A stretch of 64,000 nucleotides of DNA from CAVVDY01 sp963819645 (GTDB taxonomy: Bacteria; Acidobacteriota; Terriglobia; Terriglobales; Acidobacteriaceae): NCBI GenBank assembly GCA_963819645.1, contig CAWFWZ010000001.1:744001-808000 (forward strand), in the 5' to 3' direction. Below, in pieces: positions 39,970 to 51,200 of the stretch. Every line of letters begins with the position of its first letter. Position 1 is the first letter of the stretch. Made by a program: the position numbers and the translations under genes. The notes under the pieces are model-generated. The model ran no database searches, was not told where the DNA came from, and saw nothing but the letters and a program-made list of their open reading frames with translations.

Positions 39970-40632
39970 CTACTGAAACTGCCGTCGGAATTCCGTCAGT
40001 TCTCGCGTTAGCTCTTCGATTCTCGATCTGAGCTCCACCACCTCTTGTTCCAACTGCGCGATGCGGTCGCGGAGATCGGATTCCTGCGGAGAGCCGGCCG
40101 ACGGTGACGCCGACGCTGCATGCTCCGGTGCAGTGTATTCGATGTCTCCCGACATCAGGTGCGCGTAGCGGGACTCCTTGGTTCCGGGTTGCCGGGGAAG
40201 TACCGCCGCCAGCGGAGGCTCACGCTGCATCAGGTGCTGCAACGCCGCCTGCACCTGGTCGAGATCTTCGAAGCGGTGCATGCGTTCGGTGCGCCCACGC
40301 AACTCGCCCGGGGTTTGCGGTCCGCGCAGCAGGAGCACGCAGAGCACGGCGATCTCTCCGCGACTGAAGTTGTAAACCTCCTGCAAGCGGTGCTCGTACT
40401 TGGTCACGCGACTGTCGGCTCCGCTCGCCGGCCCGGCCAGCCGCTGGGATTGCAAGCCTGACAGCGCGTCACGCACTGCGGCTTCGTCCAGGGTCATCAC
40501 CGGATCGCGGTTGTTCTTCTGATTGCAGGCATTCACCAGCGCGTTGAGCGACAGCGGGTAGTAGTCGGGGGTGGTGATGTCTTTCTCGACCAGTGAGCCG
40601 AGCACGCGAGCTTCGATGGGAGTGAGGTTCAT
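39970..40632 (-). CDS. yceH: YceH-family protein (DUF480)
   Basis: 220 residues with the family opening MNLTPIEARVLGSLVEKDITTPDYYPLSLNALVNACNQKNNRDPVM and a repeated winged-helix pattern (FSRGEIAVLCVLLLRGPQTPGELRGR). The C-terminus adds an Ala/Ser/Pro linker and a coiled coil (DLRDRIAQLEQEVVELRSRIEELTRELTEF). The family is widespread with no firm function; a DNA-binding role is plausible from the fold. It sits between two near-identical RAYT elements in the same orientation, so it could be moved or duplicated by recombination between them. Confidence 0.93.
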   Translation of the reverse strand: MNLTPIEARVLGSLVEKDITTPDYYPLSLNALVNACNQKNNRDPVMTLDEAAVRDALSGLQSQRLAGPASGADSRVTKYEHRLQEVYNFSRGEIAVLCVLLLRGPQTPGELRGRTERMHRFEDLDQVQAALQHLMQREPPLAAVLPRQPGTKESRYAHLMSGDIEYTAPEHAASASPSAGSPQESDLRDRIAQLEQEVVELRSRIEELTRELTEFRRQFQ

Positions 40633-40685
40633 GAGGTACGTTTTAAGTCCTAGTCATCCGAAAAAGCGCGAATCAATGGGGATCG

Positions 40686-40743
40686 AACTCCGCGAAGCGG
40701 AGGCTATAGTCTAGCCCAGCATGGAGCGCAGCGGAATGGTGGG
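40686..40743 (+). repeat. REP/BIME unit, left end of RAYT copy B
   Basis: The same unit as at 39197 with a few changes (GGCTATAGTCTAG, and GGAATGGTGGG instead of GGAATGCTGGG). It is the imperfect inverse of 41325-41386. Confidence 0.9.
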
Positions 40744-40788
40744 GGCCTTGCGATTTAACCGTCCCGAGTCCCGCCGGGACGCCAGCCT

Positions 40789-41226
40789 TCATCCGAAAAC
40801 GAATCGGGGATCGTAACTCACTCCCGACTTGCGCAACAGTGCGACGAACTCCTCTTCGTAGCTGCGCCGCTGGTGGTGCTCCGCCTGATTCGCGATATAT
40901 TTCACTACTGCTTCGCGTTGCGAATGGCTGACGCTGAAGGCTCCATAGCCTTCCTGCCACTGAAATTGTCGCGAGGTTTCGCGCAGCCAGCGCGATGTGT
41001 TGGCTTTGATTTCCTGCATGGCCTTCGCCAGAGCGATGGTCTGCGGCAGCAGCATGAGCAAATGCGCGTGGTTGGTTGTGCCGCCGGCGGCGATCACATG
41101 GATGCCTTTGTTGTAGGCCAGTCCGACGGTGTAAGGCCACAGAGCCTCGGGGTCGCGGATGAGCGGCAGGCGTTCCTTGGTGCTGAACACGCAATGGAGG
41201 AGGTTGTGTGAGTGCGTGTGCGACAT
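40789..41226 (-). CDS. REP-associated tyrosine transposase (RAYT), copy B, intact
   Basis: 145 residues from MSHTHSHNLLHCVFSTKERL. The HUH motif is NHAHLLMLLPQT and the catalytic Tyr lies in KYIANQAEHHQRRSYEEEFV. The family cleaves single-stranded REP hairpins and is thought to spread REP sequences. The frame remains open upstream through the right REP unit to 41349 (MERSGMLGKR is REP-derived), but homology begins at 41226. The REP units on both sides and the missing partner gene (no tnpB) fit RAYT rather than a standard IS200/IS605. Confidence 0.93.
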   Translation of the reverse strand: MSHTHSHNLLHCVFSTKERLPLIRDPEALWPYTVGLAYNKGIHVIAAGGTTNHAHLLMLLPQTIALAKAMQEIKANTSRWLRETSRQFQWQEGYGAFSVSHSQREAVVKYIANQAEHHQRRSYEEEFVALLRKSGVSYDPRFVFG

Positions 41227-41324
41227 ACGAGAGATTAGGATGGCCGCGATCGGAGGTAATCCGTGATGCGGCGCACACGGTTCGTGTCGTCCCCTACGGG
41301 ACTCGGAGTCCTGAAACAAACGCT

Positions 41325-41386
41325 TACCCAGCATTCCGCTGCGCTCCATGCCGGGCTAGACTATTGCCTCCGCTTCGCGGAGTCGC
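41325..41386 (-). repeat. REP/BIME unit, right end of RAYT copy B
   Basis: Inverse of the 40686-40743 unit with small differences (CATGCCGGGC, CTATTGCC). It lies about 100 bases upstream of the transposase start, as for copy A, and ends 18 bases from the leuS stop. Confidence 0.9.
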
Positions 41387-41404
41387 AGCGTTTACGCGCC
41401 TGTT

Positions 41405-44337
41405 TTACTTCACCACAATATTCACCAGCCGGCCTTTGATGACCAGCACCTTCACCAATTCCTTGCCTTCGATGGCGGCTTTGACTTTTTCGTCGGCGAG
41501 GGCGAGCGAGCGGACCGATTCGTCGTCGGCGTCGGCAGGGACGGTGATGCGCGCCTTGATCTTGCCGTTGACCTGGACCGCGATCTCGACCTCTTCTTCT
41601 TTCGCCAGCTCGGGATCGTATTTCGGCCAGGGCGCGCGCAAGAGTTCGCTGTTCTGGCCGAGCATCTCCCAGAGCTCGTGCGAGAGGTAAGGCGCGAAGG
41701 GAGCGAGCATCAGGGCAAGATCGCGCTGCACGTCGGCCATGAGCTCGGGCGACGCCGGCGTCTCGCCTTTCTGGACCCCATCTTCGTAGGCGTAGAGCTC
41801 GTTGACCAGCTCCATGATGGCGGCGATGGAGGTGTTGAAGTGCCAGCGTCCGCCGAAGTCGTCGGTGATGCGCTTGATGGTTTGGTGGAGCTTACGCTGG
41901 ACGGCGCGTGCTGAGGGAGGAGAACTGCAGGTCCCTCGGCTGCGCTCGGGATGACAGCCGAAGAGGGTGCGTTGTTGACGCCGCGCCGAAACGCGGCACT
42001 ACCCTCATCGATGGAGAAGGCAAGTTCTTCGGCGGCGCTTTCGATGGCTTCGTTGGGAGCGGAGAGCAGTTCGTCGAATTGCGGAACTGCAGGTCCCTCG
42101 TTCGCCTGCGGCGACCTCGGGATGACAGCGGAAGAGGGGGCGTCGTTGACGCGGCCCTGAAGGGCCGCAACACCCGAGCTGGCAGCACGATGTGCATTGC
42201 CGGGGGAAGAAAGAGCAGATCCCTCGGCTTCGCCTCGTGATGACAAATCCGAAGGTGATGACAAATCAGAGGTGGTGGCGTTGACGCGAGGCTGAAGCCC
42301 CGCTCTACCCGAACCATCTGGTGCATTCCTCGCCACGAAGCGGTACACCCGGCTCAGGAAGCGGCTGACGCCTTCGACGCCCATGTCCTGCCAATCCAAA
42401 TCGCGGTCAGGAGGCGCGGCGAAGAGCGTGTACATGCGCGTGGCGTCGGCGCCGTAGCGCGCGACCATGTCGTCGGGCGAGACCACGTTGCCCAGGCTCT
42501 TCGACATCTTGGCGCCATTCTTGATGACCATGCCCTGGGTGAACAGGCGCTCGACCGGCTCATCGTTTTTCACCAGTCCGATGTCGCGCATGAACTTCGT
42601 CCAGAAGCGCGAATAAATAAGGTGCAGGATGGCGTGCTCGACTCCGCCAATGTACTGGTCGATGGGAAACCAGTAATCAACAGTGGCGCCGTCGACCGGC
42701 GCGGTGTCGAGCTTCGGGTTGGTGTAGCGATAGAAGTACCAGGACGAGTCGACGAAGGTGTCCATGGTGTCGGTCTCGCGGCGCGCGGGCTGACCGCACT
42801 TGGGGCACGCGACGTTCACGAACTCGGGCACGTCTTTCAGCGGAGAGCCGCCGGCGAGCGTGATGTGCACGTTCTCGGGCAGCCTGACTGGCAAGTCGCT
42901 CTCCGGCACAGGCACGATGCCGTCGGTCGGGCAATAGATCACGGGGATGGGCGTGCCCCAGTAACGCTGGCGGCTGATGCCCCAATCCTTCAGGCGGAAG
43001 GTGACGGTCGCCTTGCCGAAGCCGTGCTCTTCTGCATGCTTCGACATTTTTTCGATCGCGTCCTCGGAGGGTAAGCCGCTCCATTCTGCGGAGTTCATGA
43101 GCAGACTGTTGGTCTCGACGAACGGCAGGATCGGCTCGTTGGGTTCGCCATCGGCGGCGTCGCCCTCACGTCGCGGATAAATCACTACGCGGATGTCGAG
43201 CCCGTACTTCTTGGCGAACTCGTAGTCGCGCTCATCGTGCGCGGGCACCGACATAATCGCGCCGGTGCCGTACTCGAGCAAAACGTAATTCGCCACCCAG
43301 ATAGGAACCTTCTCGCCGTTGAACGGATTGATGGCGAAGCGGTCCGTAGCAACGCCGTGCTTCTCGATGGTCCCGATGTCGCCAGCTTCTTTGGCGCGGC
43401 GCTGCTGATTCATCAAGTCCTCGACCTTCGCCAGTAATGCGGGATCGTTGGCGATGAGATCGGTGACCACCGGATGCTCGGGCGCAAGCTGCAACGAGGT
43501 CGCGCCATAAATAGTGTCGATGCGGGTGGTGAAGACGGTGATCTTGTCGCCCGCAGGCCCGGCCATATCTTCGAGCTTGAAATCGACGAGGGCGCCTTCA
43601 CTGCGACCGATCCAGTTGCGCTGCATGGTCTTGACCTTTTCAGGCCAGTCAGGCAGCGAGTCCAACCCGTCGAGCAGTTGGTCGGCGTAGTCGGTGATGC
43701 GCAGGAACCACTGCTCCAACTCGCGCTGCTCGACGGTGGTCGTCTCGTGACGCCAGCAGCAGCCGTTCGGCAACACCTGCTCGTTGGCGAGAACGGTCTG
43801 GCACTCGGGACACCAGTTCACCTTGCTGCTCTTGCGATAAGCGAGGCCGCGCTCCAGGAACTTGAGGAAGAACCACTGGTTCCAGCGGTAGTAGTCGGGC
43901 AGGCAGGTGGCGATTTCGGTCGACCAGTCGTAGGCGAAGCCCAGGCGCTTCATCTGCGCCTTCATGGCAGCGATGTTCGCGAGCGTCCACTGGCGCGGCG
44001 GCGTGTTGTTCTTCAGAGCGGCGTTTTCGGCGGGCAAGCCGAATGCGTCCCAGCCCATGGGATGGAGCACGTTGTGACCCTGCATCCACATGTAACGGGC
44101 GAGAGCGTCGCCGATGGAGTAGTTGCGCACGTGTCCCATGTGCAGCGCGCCCGATGGGTAGGGCAGCATCTCGATCACGTAGTATTTCTTGCGCGGAGAA
44201 GATGAAGGCTCGGCGCGATAGAGATCGGGATTTGCGGCCCAGCGCTCGGACCATTTCTGCTCAATGGTCTGTGGGTCGTAACGTTCGGGACGTGTGGCAG
44301 GTTCGGGATTCGCCGTGTTGGTCGTCGGGTCAGACAT
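41405..44337 (-). CDS. leuS: Leucyl-tRNA synthetase with repeat-derived insertion (one frame break)
   Basis: About 977 residues after repair, roughly 100 more than usual. Class I signatures: HIGH as HMGH (PYPSGALHMGHVRNYSIGD) and KMSKS (GAKMSKSLGNVVSPDD). The zinc-type cysteines CPECQTV, the editing-domain region and the anticodon-binding part ARAVQRKLHQTIKRITDDFG are recognisable, as is the C-terminal domain (VQVNGKIKARITVPADADDE). Between FLSRVYRFVARNAPDGSG and ARAVQRKL lie about 130 residues of Ala/Ser/Pro-rich sequence encoded by three repeat units (41923-42308). A net -1 (or +2) break occurs near 41912, at the end of this insertion. As leuS is essential, the break is probably a sequence error; the insertion itself is in frame across three units. 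Confidence 0.93.
41923..42308 (-). repeat. Three composite palindrome + TCATCC repeats inside leuS
   Basis: On the coding strand each unit has a small GC hairpin (GGGGCTTCAGCCTC; GCGGCCCTTCAGGGCCGC; GCCGCGTTTCGGCGCGGC), then GCGTCAAC, a CCCTCTTC-type link, then the TCATCC/TCATCA repeat ending GAGGGACCTGCAGTT or GAGGGATCTGCTC. Approximate positions are unit 1 at 42209-42308, unit 2 at 42085-42173 and unit 3 at 41923-42002. Units 2 and 3 share long identical stretches. All are read in one frame as VN[DN]APSSAVIP..EGPAV. Confidence 0.85.
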
Positions 44338-44519
44338 AGTGGGTAATCTTTGATTTTATATTGCGCGGAATGGGTACGAACGGGCGGATTCAAGGGACTG
44401 TAACCAGCCCTGGGCCGGTGAGCGCTTAAAATGCGTCGGGCGCAGGACCAGCGTCATCTTAAGCGGGTTCGCCAGGGTTGGTCGCAATTGAATCCAGCTC
44501 AATCCGAAAAGGAGTTGTC

Positions 44520-45029
44520 ATGAAAATCACAGAAGAGTATCTCGCGCAGTTCGACGACGAGGTGAAGCGTACACGCCGCACACTGGAGCGGGTTCCCGAA
44601 GGCAAGGACGATTGGAAGCCACACGACAAATCAATGCCGCTGGGCCGGCTGGCAGGGCTGGTGGCGCAGATGCCTATGTGGTTCGCCATGATCATCAATC
44701 AGGATGACTTGGATTTGAATCCTCCGGGCGGTGGCAAGTTCGAGCAGAAACCAATGCGTGCTCCGGCCGAGTTGGTGAAGGCGCTTGATGACGGTGCCGC
44801 CGCGGGACGCAAGGCGCTGGAAGGTACAAGCGAAGAGCATCTGCAGAAGCCGTGGCGGCTGCTGGTTTCAGGAAACGTGGTGAGTGAGCAACCCCGGCAT
44901 GTCGTGATACGAGATACGTTCTCGCACCTGGCACATCATCGAGCGCAGTTGGGTGTGTATCTGCGTATGAACGACGTGGCGGTTCCGGCGGTATACGGGC
45001 CGTCGGCGGACGATCAGCAGTTTGCGTAG
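44520..45029 (+). CDS. DinB-like four-helix protein
   Basis: 169 residues. The start at ATG 44520 has AAAAGGAG five bases upstream; the open frame begins earlier at 44478. A helical pattern is seen: EEYLAQFDDEVKRTRRTLERVPEGKDDWKPHDKSM, LAGLVAQMPMWFAMIINQDD, AELVKALDDGAAAGRKAL and a final HHRAQLGVYLRMNDVAVPAVYGPSADD. This matches the DinB/DfsB superfamily of metal-binding, putatively thiol-transferase-like proteins (ligand histidines HLAHHRAQ). No specific function can be assigned. It is divergent from leuS. Confidence 0.88.
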   Translation: MKITEEYLAQFDDEVKRTRRTLERVPEGKDDWKPHDKSMPLGRLAGLVAQMPMWFAMIINQDDLDLNPPGGGKFEQKPMRAPAELVKALDDGAAAGRKALEGTSEEHLQKPWRLLVSGNVVSEQPRHVVIRDTFSHLAHHRAQLGVYLRMNDVAVPAVYGPSADDQQFA

Positions 45030-45071
45030 GCAGCATTGTGCCGTCGCTGACGCGACTGGGAGCATTTATCG

Positions 45072-46094
45072 TTATCGCGCCCGGGTCTTACGACCCGGGC
45101 TCACAGCATCACGGCGCTTCGCGGCTATTTTTGTCGGCGGCTTGATTTCCTTGTTCGCCGGAGAATCATCCACCAGCCCCTTCAGCGCGTTCACGTTCGT
45201 CAGGTCGTCGAGCGGCTCATCGATGGGCGTTTCAGCGATGAAGGCAGCGTGAACCAGTCGCGGGTCGTTGAGCAGGCGGCGGAACGGTTCCAAGCCGATG
45301 GTGCCTTTTCCGATATGTTGATGGCGATCGAGCTTTGAGCCGCGCGCGGCTTTGGCGTCGTTGCAGTGGAAGACGTGGACGTTGCCGATGCCGACTGTCT
45401 CGTCGAGATGCTGCATCGTTTGCGCGAAGCCCGCTGCACTGACGATGTCGTATCCGGCGACGTGGGTGTGGCAGGTGTCGATGCAGGCGCCGACGGGTAC
45501 GAGCTTGCGCAAGTGCTGAACCAGTTCGGCGACCTGCTCGAAGTTGCCGCCGAGAGAAAACTCGGAGCCGGCGGTGTTCTCGATGAGTACCCGCAGGCCG
45601 TGATTCCACAGACCCAGGCCGTCGGCAGCTCGCTCGATGGCCTCGGCGGCGCGTTCTAGTCCCTGCTCGCGAGTCAACCCACGATACGAGCCGGGATGCA
45701 CGACGAGATAGTCGGCGCAGAGGGCGAGGGCGCGCTCCAGCTCTCCACGAAATGCGGCGATCGACTTGGCGTGAAACTCAGGATTTCCGCCCGCGAGATT
45801 GATCAGGTAGTTGGCGTGGATGGCCAACGGCTTCAGGTCGTAGCGTTCGCGCAGGCGGCTCATGGCCGCGCATTGCGAGGCGGCAAGTTCGTAGGGCGCC
45901 CATTGTCGCGGACTAGAAGAGAAAATCTGGAGTGCGTTGCAGCCCAGCCGGTAGGCGCGTTCGGCGGCATTCTCGACTCCGCCGGCGGTAGAGGTGTGAA
46001 TGCCGATGCGGCGGCTCGTCAGAGCTGGCGGTTTTTTGGGCGGAGGGATGAGCTTGAGGATGTCTTTCTCGAACTTGGGCCCATCGTGAGGCAT
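45072..46094 (-). CDS. nfo: Endonuclease IV (AP endonuclease)
   Basis: 340 residues, with a TIM-barrel trizinc site whose ligands lie in RRIGIHTSTAGGVENA, AIHANYLINLAG, YLVVHPGSY, VLIENTAG, CIDTCHTHVAGYDI, VHVFHCNDAKAARGSKLDRH and FIAETPID. It cuts 5' of abasic sites in base-excision repair. The start at 46094 is MPHDGPKFE; the upstream frame is unconserved. The C-terminus carries about 40 extra basic residues (IKPPTKIAAKRRDAVSPGRKTRAR), a possible DNA-binding tail. The N-terminal about 25 residues are proline-rich and also an extension. It is convergent with the DinB-like gene. Confidence 0.95.
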   Translation of the reverse strand: MPHDGPKFEKDILKLIPPPKKPPALTSRRIGIHTSTAGGVENAAERAYRLGCNALQIFSSSPRQWAPYELAASQCAAMSRLRERYDLKPLAIHANYLINLAGGNPEFHAKSIAAFRGELERALALCADYLVVHPGSYRGLTREQGLERAAEAIERAADGLGLWNHGLRVLIENTAGSEFSLGGNFEQVAELVQHLRKLVPVGACIDTCHTHVAGYDIVSAAGFAQTMQHLDETVGIGNVHVFHCNDAKAARGSKLDRHQHIGKGTIGLEPFRRLLNDPRLVHAAFIAETPIDEPLDDLTNVNALKGLVDDSPANKEIKPPTKIAAKRRDAVSPGRKTRAR

Positions 46095-46170
46095 GGAGGC
46101 GATTGTAATTGGATGTGGGGGCGACCCTGGAGTGCCGTCGCTACGCGACTTCGGGACGCTTTCCCGGGCC

Positions 46171-46237
46171 ACCCAGCACTCCGGCCAAAAGATGGCCTAC
46201 GTGCTGGGCTAGACTGTTTCGCGCCTAAGGCGCTCGC
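46171..46237. repeat. Solo REP/BIME-like unit (covarying hairpins)
   Basis: CCCAGCAC...GTGCTGGG encloses GGCC-AAAAGAT-GGCC, followed by CTAGACTGTTT and the hairpin GCGCC-TAA-GGCGC. Order and linker match the RAYT-flanking units (CCCAGCAT..ATGCTGGG, CTAGACTA, CTCCGC-GAA-GCGGAG), while both stems have changed on both sides. It is likely a diverged target of the same or a related RAYT. Confidence 0.75.
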
Positions 46238-46396
46238 ACTTCGCTGTTCAGACCGCTTCGCGGCGCTGCCTACTGACATTGGCGCGACTTGTCAGCATTC
46301 AGTGAAGCGATTTGTCCATATTCGATCGGGCACGTTACCTTACCCGGCGTCTTCCTTGTCACAGCCCCTTCCGCCATTCAGTGATCTAATCTAGAG

Positions 46397-47161
46397 TTGC
46401 CTTTGGGATTGCTCCATAGCCCGAATTTGGAACGCCAGGGAGTGCACCTGCATCTAACGGTACAGAACGAGTTGCTTCGAGTGGTCAACCTGAAGAAGGT
46501 TTTCCGCTCGGGGCCGTCAGAGTTAGTGCTCTTTGAGAACTTGTCGTTTCAAGTCCATCGCGGTGAGATGCTCGCGATAGTCGGCGAGTCGGGTGCGGGA
46601 AAGAGTACCTTGTTGCACATCCTCGGAGTTCTTGATACTGCTTCCGAAGGTGACGTATACTTCGCGCAATCTGATTTGGGGAAGCTGTCGGAAGAGGATG
46701 CCGCTGAGTTTCGGGGACGCGAACTTGGGTTTGTCTGGCAGTTTCACTACCTGCTGCCGGAATTCACCGCGCTGGAAAACGTCGCCATGCCGTTGCTGAT
46801 GCGCGGCGAGAGTCGGCGGAAGGCGGAACAGGATGCCCTGCACTGGTTGCAGGAGGTCGGGTTAGGAGATCGGGCCGAGCATCGGTCCGGCGAGTTGTCT
46901 GGAGGAGAGCAGCAGCGGGTAGCGCTGGCCCGTGCGCTGATTACCAGGCCAAAGCTTCTGATGGCGGACGAGCCCACAGGAGACCTCGACGGCCGGACAG
47001 CGGAAGCGGTATTTGAGTTGATTACCAGGCTACATCGCGATTACAGCCTCACCTCGATTATTGTCACCCACAATCTTGCGTTTGCGCGTCGCTGCCACCG
47101 GGTTATGCAACTGGAGCGGGGACGGCTGGTCGAGGTGTCGCCGGAATCGTTGGCCATGTAG
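46397..47161 (+). CDS. ABC-transporter ATPase, LolD/MacB-like
   Basis: About 240-254 residues. Walker A GESGAGKST, Q-loop VWQFHYLLPEFTALENV, signature LSGGEQQRVALARAL, Walker B LLMADEPTGDLD and the switch His in IIVTHN are complete. LSGGEQQR, ADEPTGDLDGRT and the LPEFTALENV segment place it with the LolD/FtsE/MacB group. LolD works with LolCE to release lipoproteins from the inner membrane, but no lolC/E lies beside it, so it might serve orphan permeases such as the ADOPs (inference). The start is uncertain: TTG 46397 or GTG 46442 (MHLHLTVQNELLRV); there is no ATG before the conserved domain. Confidence 0.88.
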   Translation: MPLGLLHSPNLERQGVHLHLTVQNELLRVVNLKKVFRSGPSELVLFENLSFQVHRGEMLAIVGESGAGKSTLLHILGVLDTASEGDVYFAQSDLGKLSEEDAAEFRGRELGFVWQFHYLLPEFTALENVAMPLLMRGESRRKAEQDALHWLQEVGLGDRAEHRSGELSGGEQQRVALARALITRPKLLMADEPTGDLDGRTAEAVFELITRLHRDYSLTSIIVTHNLAFARRCHRVMQLERGRLVEVSPESLAM

Positions 47162-47334
47162 AAACGACGAGAGGCCAAAGACGGGTTTTAGATAAGGAAG
47201 GCATGGAGCCGACGGGTTCCAAAATGACCCTTAAGCAAGGGTAAACGAGCCAGGAACAGCAGTTTAGGGTTTTCAGGGACTCAGTTCGGCGTCACAATAG
47301 AAAGATACGGCCCCGGAAGCTCCGGAGAGGTTAA

Positions 47335-49782
<2,448 letters not shown>

Positions 49783-49805
49783 GGACTTTACAAAACTGGC
49801 AAAGG

Positions 49806-49835
49806 GGAGCGCTGCTGGCGCTCCTCTCGCCGTCT
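49806..49835 (+). terminator. Probable clpC terminator
   Basis: Hairpin GGAGCGC-TGCTG-GCGCTCC, 23 bases after the clpC stop, followed by a weak pyrimidine stretch ending GTCTTT. The U-tract is poor, so efficiency is uncertain. Confidence 0.6.
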
Positions 49836-50029
49836 TTAGGGTGCCTCAAAGCGCAGATGGCGAGTCTGGCAGGCTTGCAGGATGTCAGTTCTGCGTCTGT
49901 TCAGATATTCAGTGACAGCAGCGGATGCCCCCACTTTGTTGCAGTATTTGCGTGACTATTCGTTACCTTCGTTGTAAAGTCGGTTCTCCCCAATTCTTGA
50001 GAAGATAGCGGAAAGGTACAGGCTCTTCC

Positions 50030-50719
50030 ATGAAGCTGCGTTCTTTCGCTTTGGCGTGTAGTTTTATTTTCGCTATTACATGTCTTTCAACCCAGGCTTT
50101 TGGCGATGCTTTTTGCAATGACCCCGCTCCGTACCAGTATCAAAACTGCGGGGTAGTCGCGCCTGCAAATACCTTCACCGCTAATGTTCTTGGGCTCGGC
50201 ATCAACATGCTTTTCTATGACTATCACGCTGATTTCTCCAGCTCAATTAACGCGCTGGTCTTCAGAAACAGCACTCTCGTCTACACCGGCGCTGATACAC
50301 CTTTGAACACCGCCATGCACCAATGGCAGTTCTTCAATCTGGTTCCGCGTGACGAATTGCAATCCGGAGATCAGATCGAACTCGTGTTGCACGTGAATGA
50401 CCCGAATGGAAATCAGGACTACTACAGCTCCGAGCTAAGCAAGAATATTGACGGGCTAAACCATACTTGGGCCGAGCCGTTGACGAACGGTCAGTGCCTA
50501 ATCACCGTCGGTCAGTGTACCTTTGTGGGATTCGAGGACTTGCCCATGCAGGAGGGCAGTGATTTCGACTACAACGATTTCAAAGCATTTATCTTCGGCA
50601 TGCATGTCGATAGCGCGGATGTCGCCAGCGCGAACGCGGTTCCCGAACCATCTTCGATCCTGCTTCTCAGCGGCGTGCCTATAGCATTCCTGGCGCGCAA
50701 GCTTCGACATCTCTTGTAG
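50030..50719 (+). CDS. PEP-CTERM exported protein (DUF4114-like)
   Basis: 229 residues. The signal peptide MKLRSFALACSFIFAITCLS..AFG is followed by a beta domain with VAPANTFTANVLGLGINMLFY, DEIELV-like DQIELVLHVNDPNGNQDYYS and the acidic motif GFEDLPMQEGSDFDYNDFKAFIFG. The latter resembles the DxDYND calcium-type loop of DUF4114 proteins. The C-terminus VPEPSSILLLSGVPIAFLARKLRH is a PEP-CTERM sorting signal. This is the second PEP-CTERM protein in the window; the exosortase must be elsewhere. A GGAAAGG ribosome-like site lies upstream. It has its own terminator. Confidence 0.9.
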   Translation: MKLRSFALACSFIFAITCLSTQAFGDAFCNDPAPYQYQNCGVVAPANTFTANVLGLGINMLFYDYHADFSSSINALVFRNSTLVYTGADTPLNTAMHQWQFFNLVPRDELQSGDQIELVLHVNDPNGNQDYYSSELSKNIDGLNHTWAEPLTNGQCLITVGQCTFVGFEDLPMQEGSDFDYNDFKAFIFGMHVDSADVASANAVPEPSSILLLSGVPIAFLARKLRHLL

Positions 50720-50743
50720 CCCTTTCCCTGTAACCAGTGTTGG

Positions 50744-50778
50744 CGCCGAAAGACACAGCTCTTTCGGCGTTGCTTTTT
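50744..50778 (+). terminator. Rho-independent terminator
   Basis: A perfect ten-base stem, CGCCGAAAGA-CACAGC-TCTTTCGGCG, followed by TTGCTTTTT, just after the PEP-CTERM gene. Confidence 0.9.
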
Positions 50779-50863
50779 GGAGCCTGATCTCGAAGCGTCG
50801 CTCCGGGGCGGTGCCTTAAAATTGAGCTGTACTCAAGAACAACCACAAAAGGGGCTTTGAACC

Positions 50864-51112
50864 GTGTCTGAACCAACCTACGAAGAACTGAAAGCAAAAC
50901 TCGCGGCCGCAGAAGAACAACTCAAGGGACGCAAGAAAGGCGCTATCGATTTTCGGGTGAGCGAAAAAGGCGGGGTCAGCGTCTACGGCCTGGGGCGTTT
51001 TCCGGTAACGCTGTACTACGAGCAGTGGGCGCGCTTGCTGGATAATGCCGATGCCCTGAAGCAGTTCATGGAAGAAAACAAGTCGAGCCTGAAGCTGAAG
51101 ACGGCGGAGTAA
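50864..51112 (+). CDS. Conserved small protein of unknown function
   Basis: 82 residues starting at a GTG: (M)SEPTYEELKAKLAAAEEQL, a coiled-coil helix, then KGAIDFRVSEKGGVSVYGLGRFPVTLYYEQWARLLDNADALKQFM. The GGVSVYGLGRFPVTLY segment followed by an EQW..LL helix is, as far as I recall, a recurring pattern in small uncharacterised bacterial proteins. No signal or membrane segment is present. It is flanked by two strong terminators, so it forms its own transcription unit. No function is proposed. Confidence 0.75.
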   Translation: MSEPTYEELKAKLAAAEEQLKGRKKGAIDFRVSEKGGVSVYGLGRFPVTLYYEQWARLLDNADALKQFMEENKSSLKLKTAE

Positions 51113-51144
51113 AGTCATCGCGCAGAAGCAGCGTCAAAGTAATT

Positions 51145-51200
51145 ACGGCGCAGGTCAAGCCGCTTAATCGGCGGTCGCACCTGCGCCGTGAGCCGTTTTT
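51145..51200 (+). terminator. Rho-independent terminator with nested stem
   Basis: An eleven-base perfect stem, ACGGCGCAGGT / ACCTGCGCCGT (51145-51155 and 51179-51189), with an inner GCCG/CGGC stem and GTTTTT just after. It lies between the small GTG-start gene and the convergent protease gene. Confidence 0.88.

Noticed and set aside
41227..41349. N-terminal extension of RAYT copy B (MERSGMLGKR...)
   Set aside because: It is translation of the REP unit itself; copy A and family members begin at MSHTHS.
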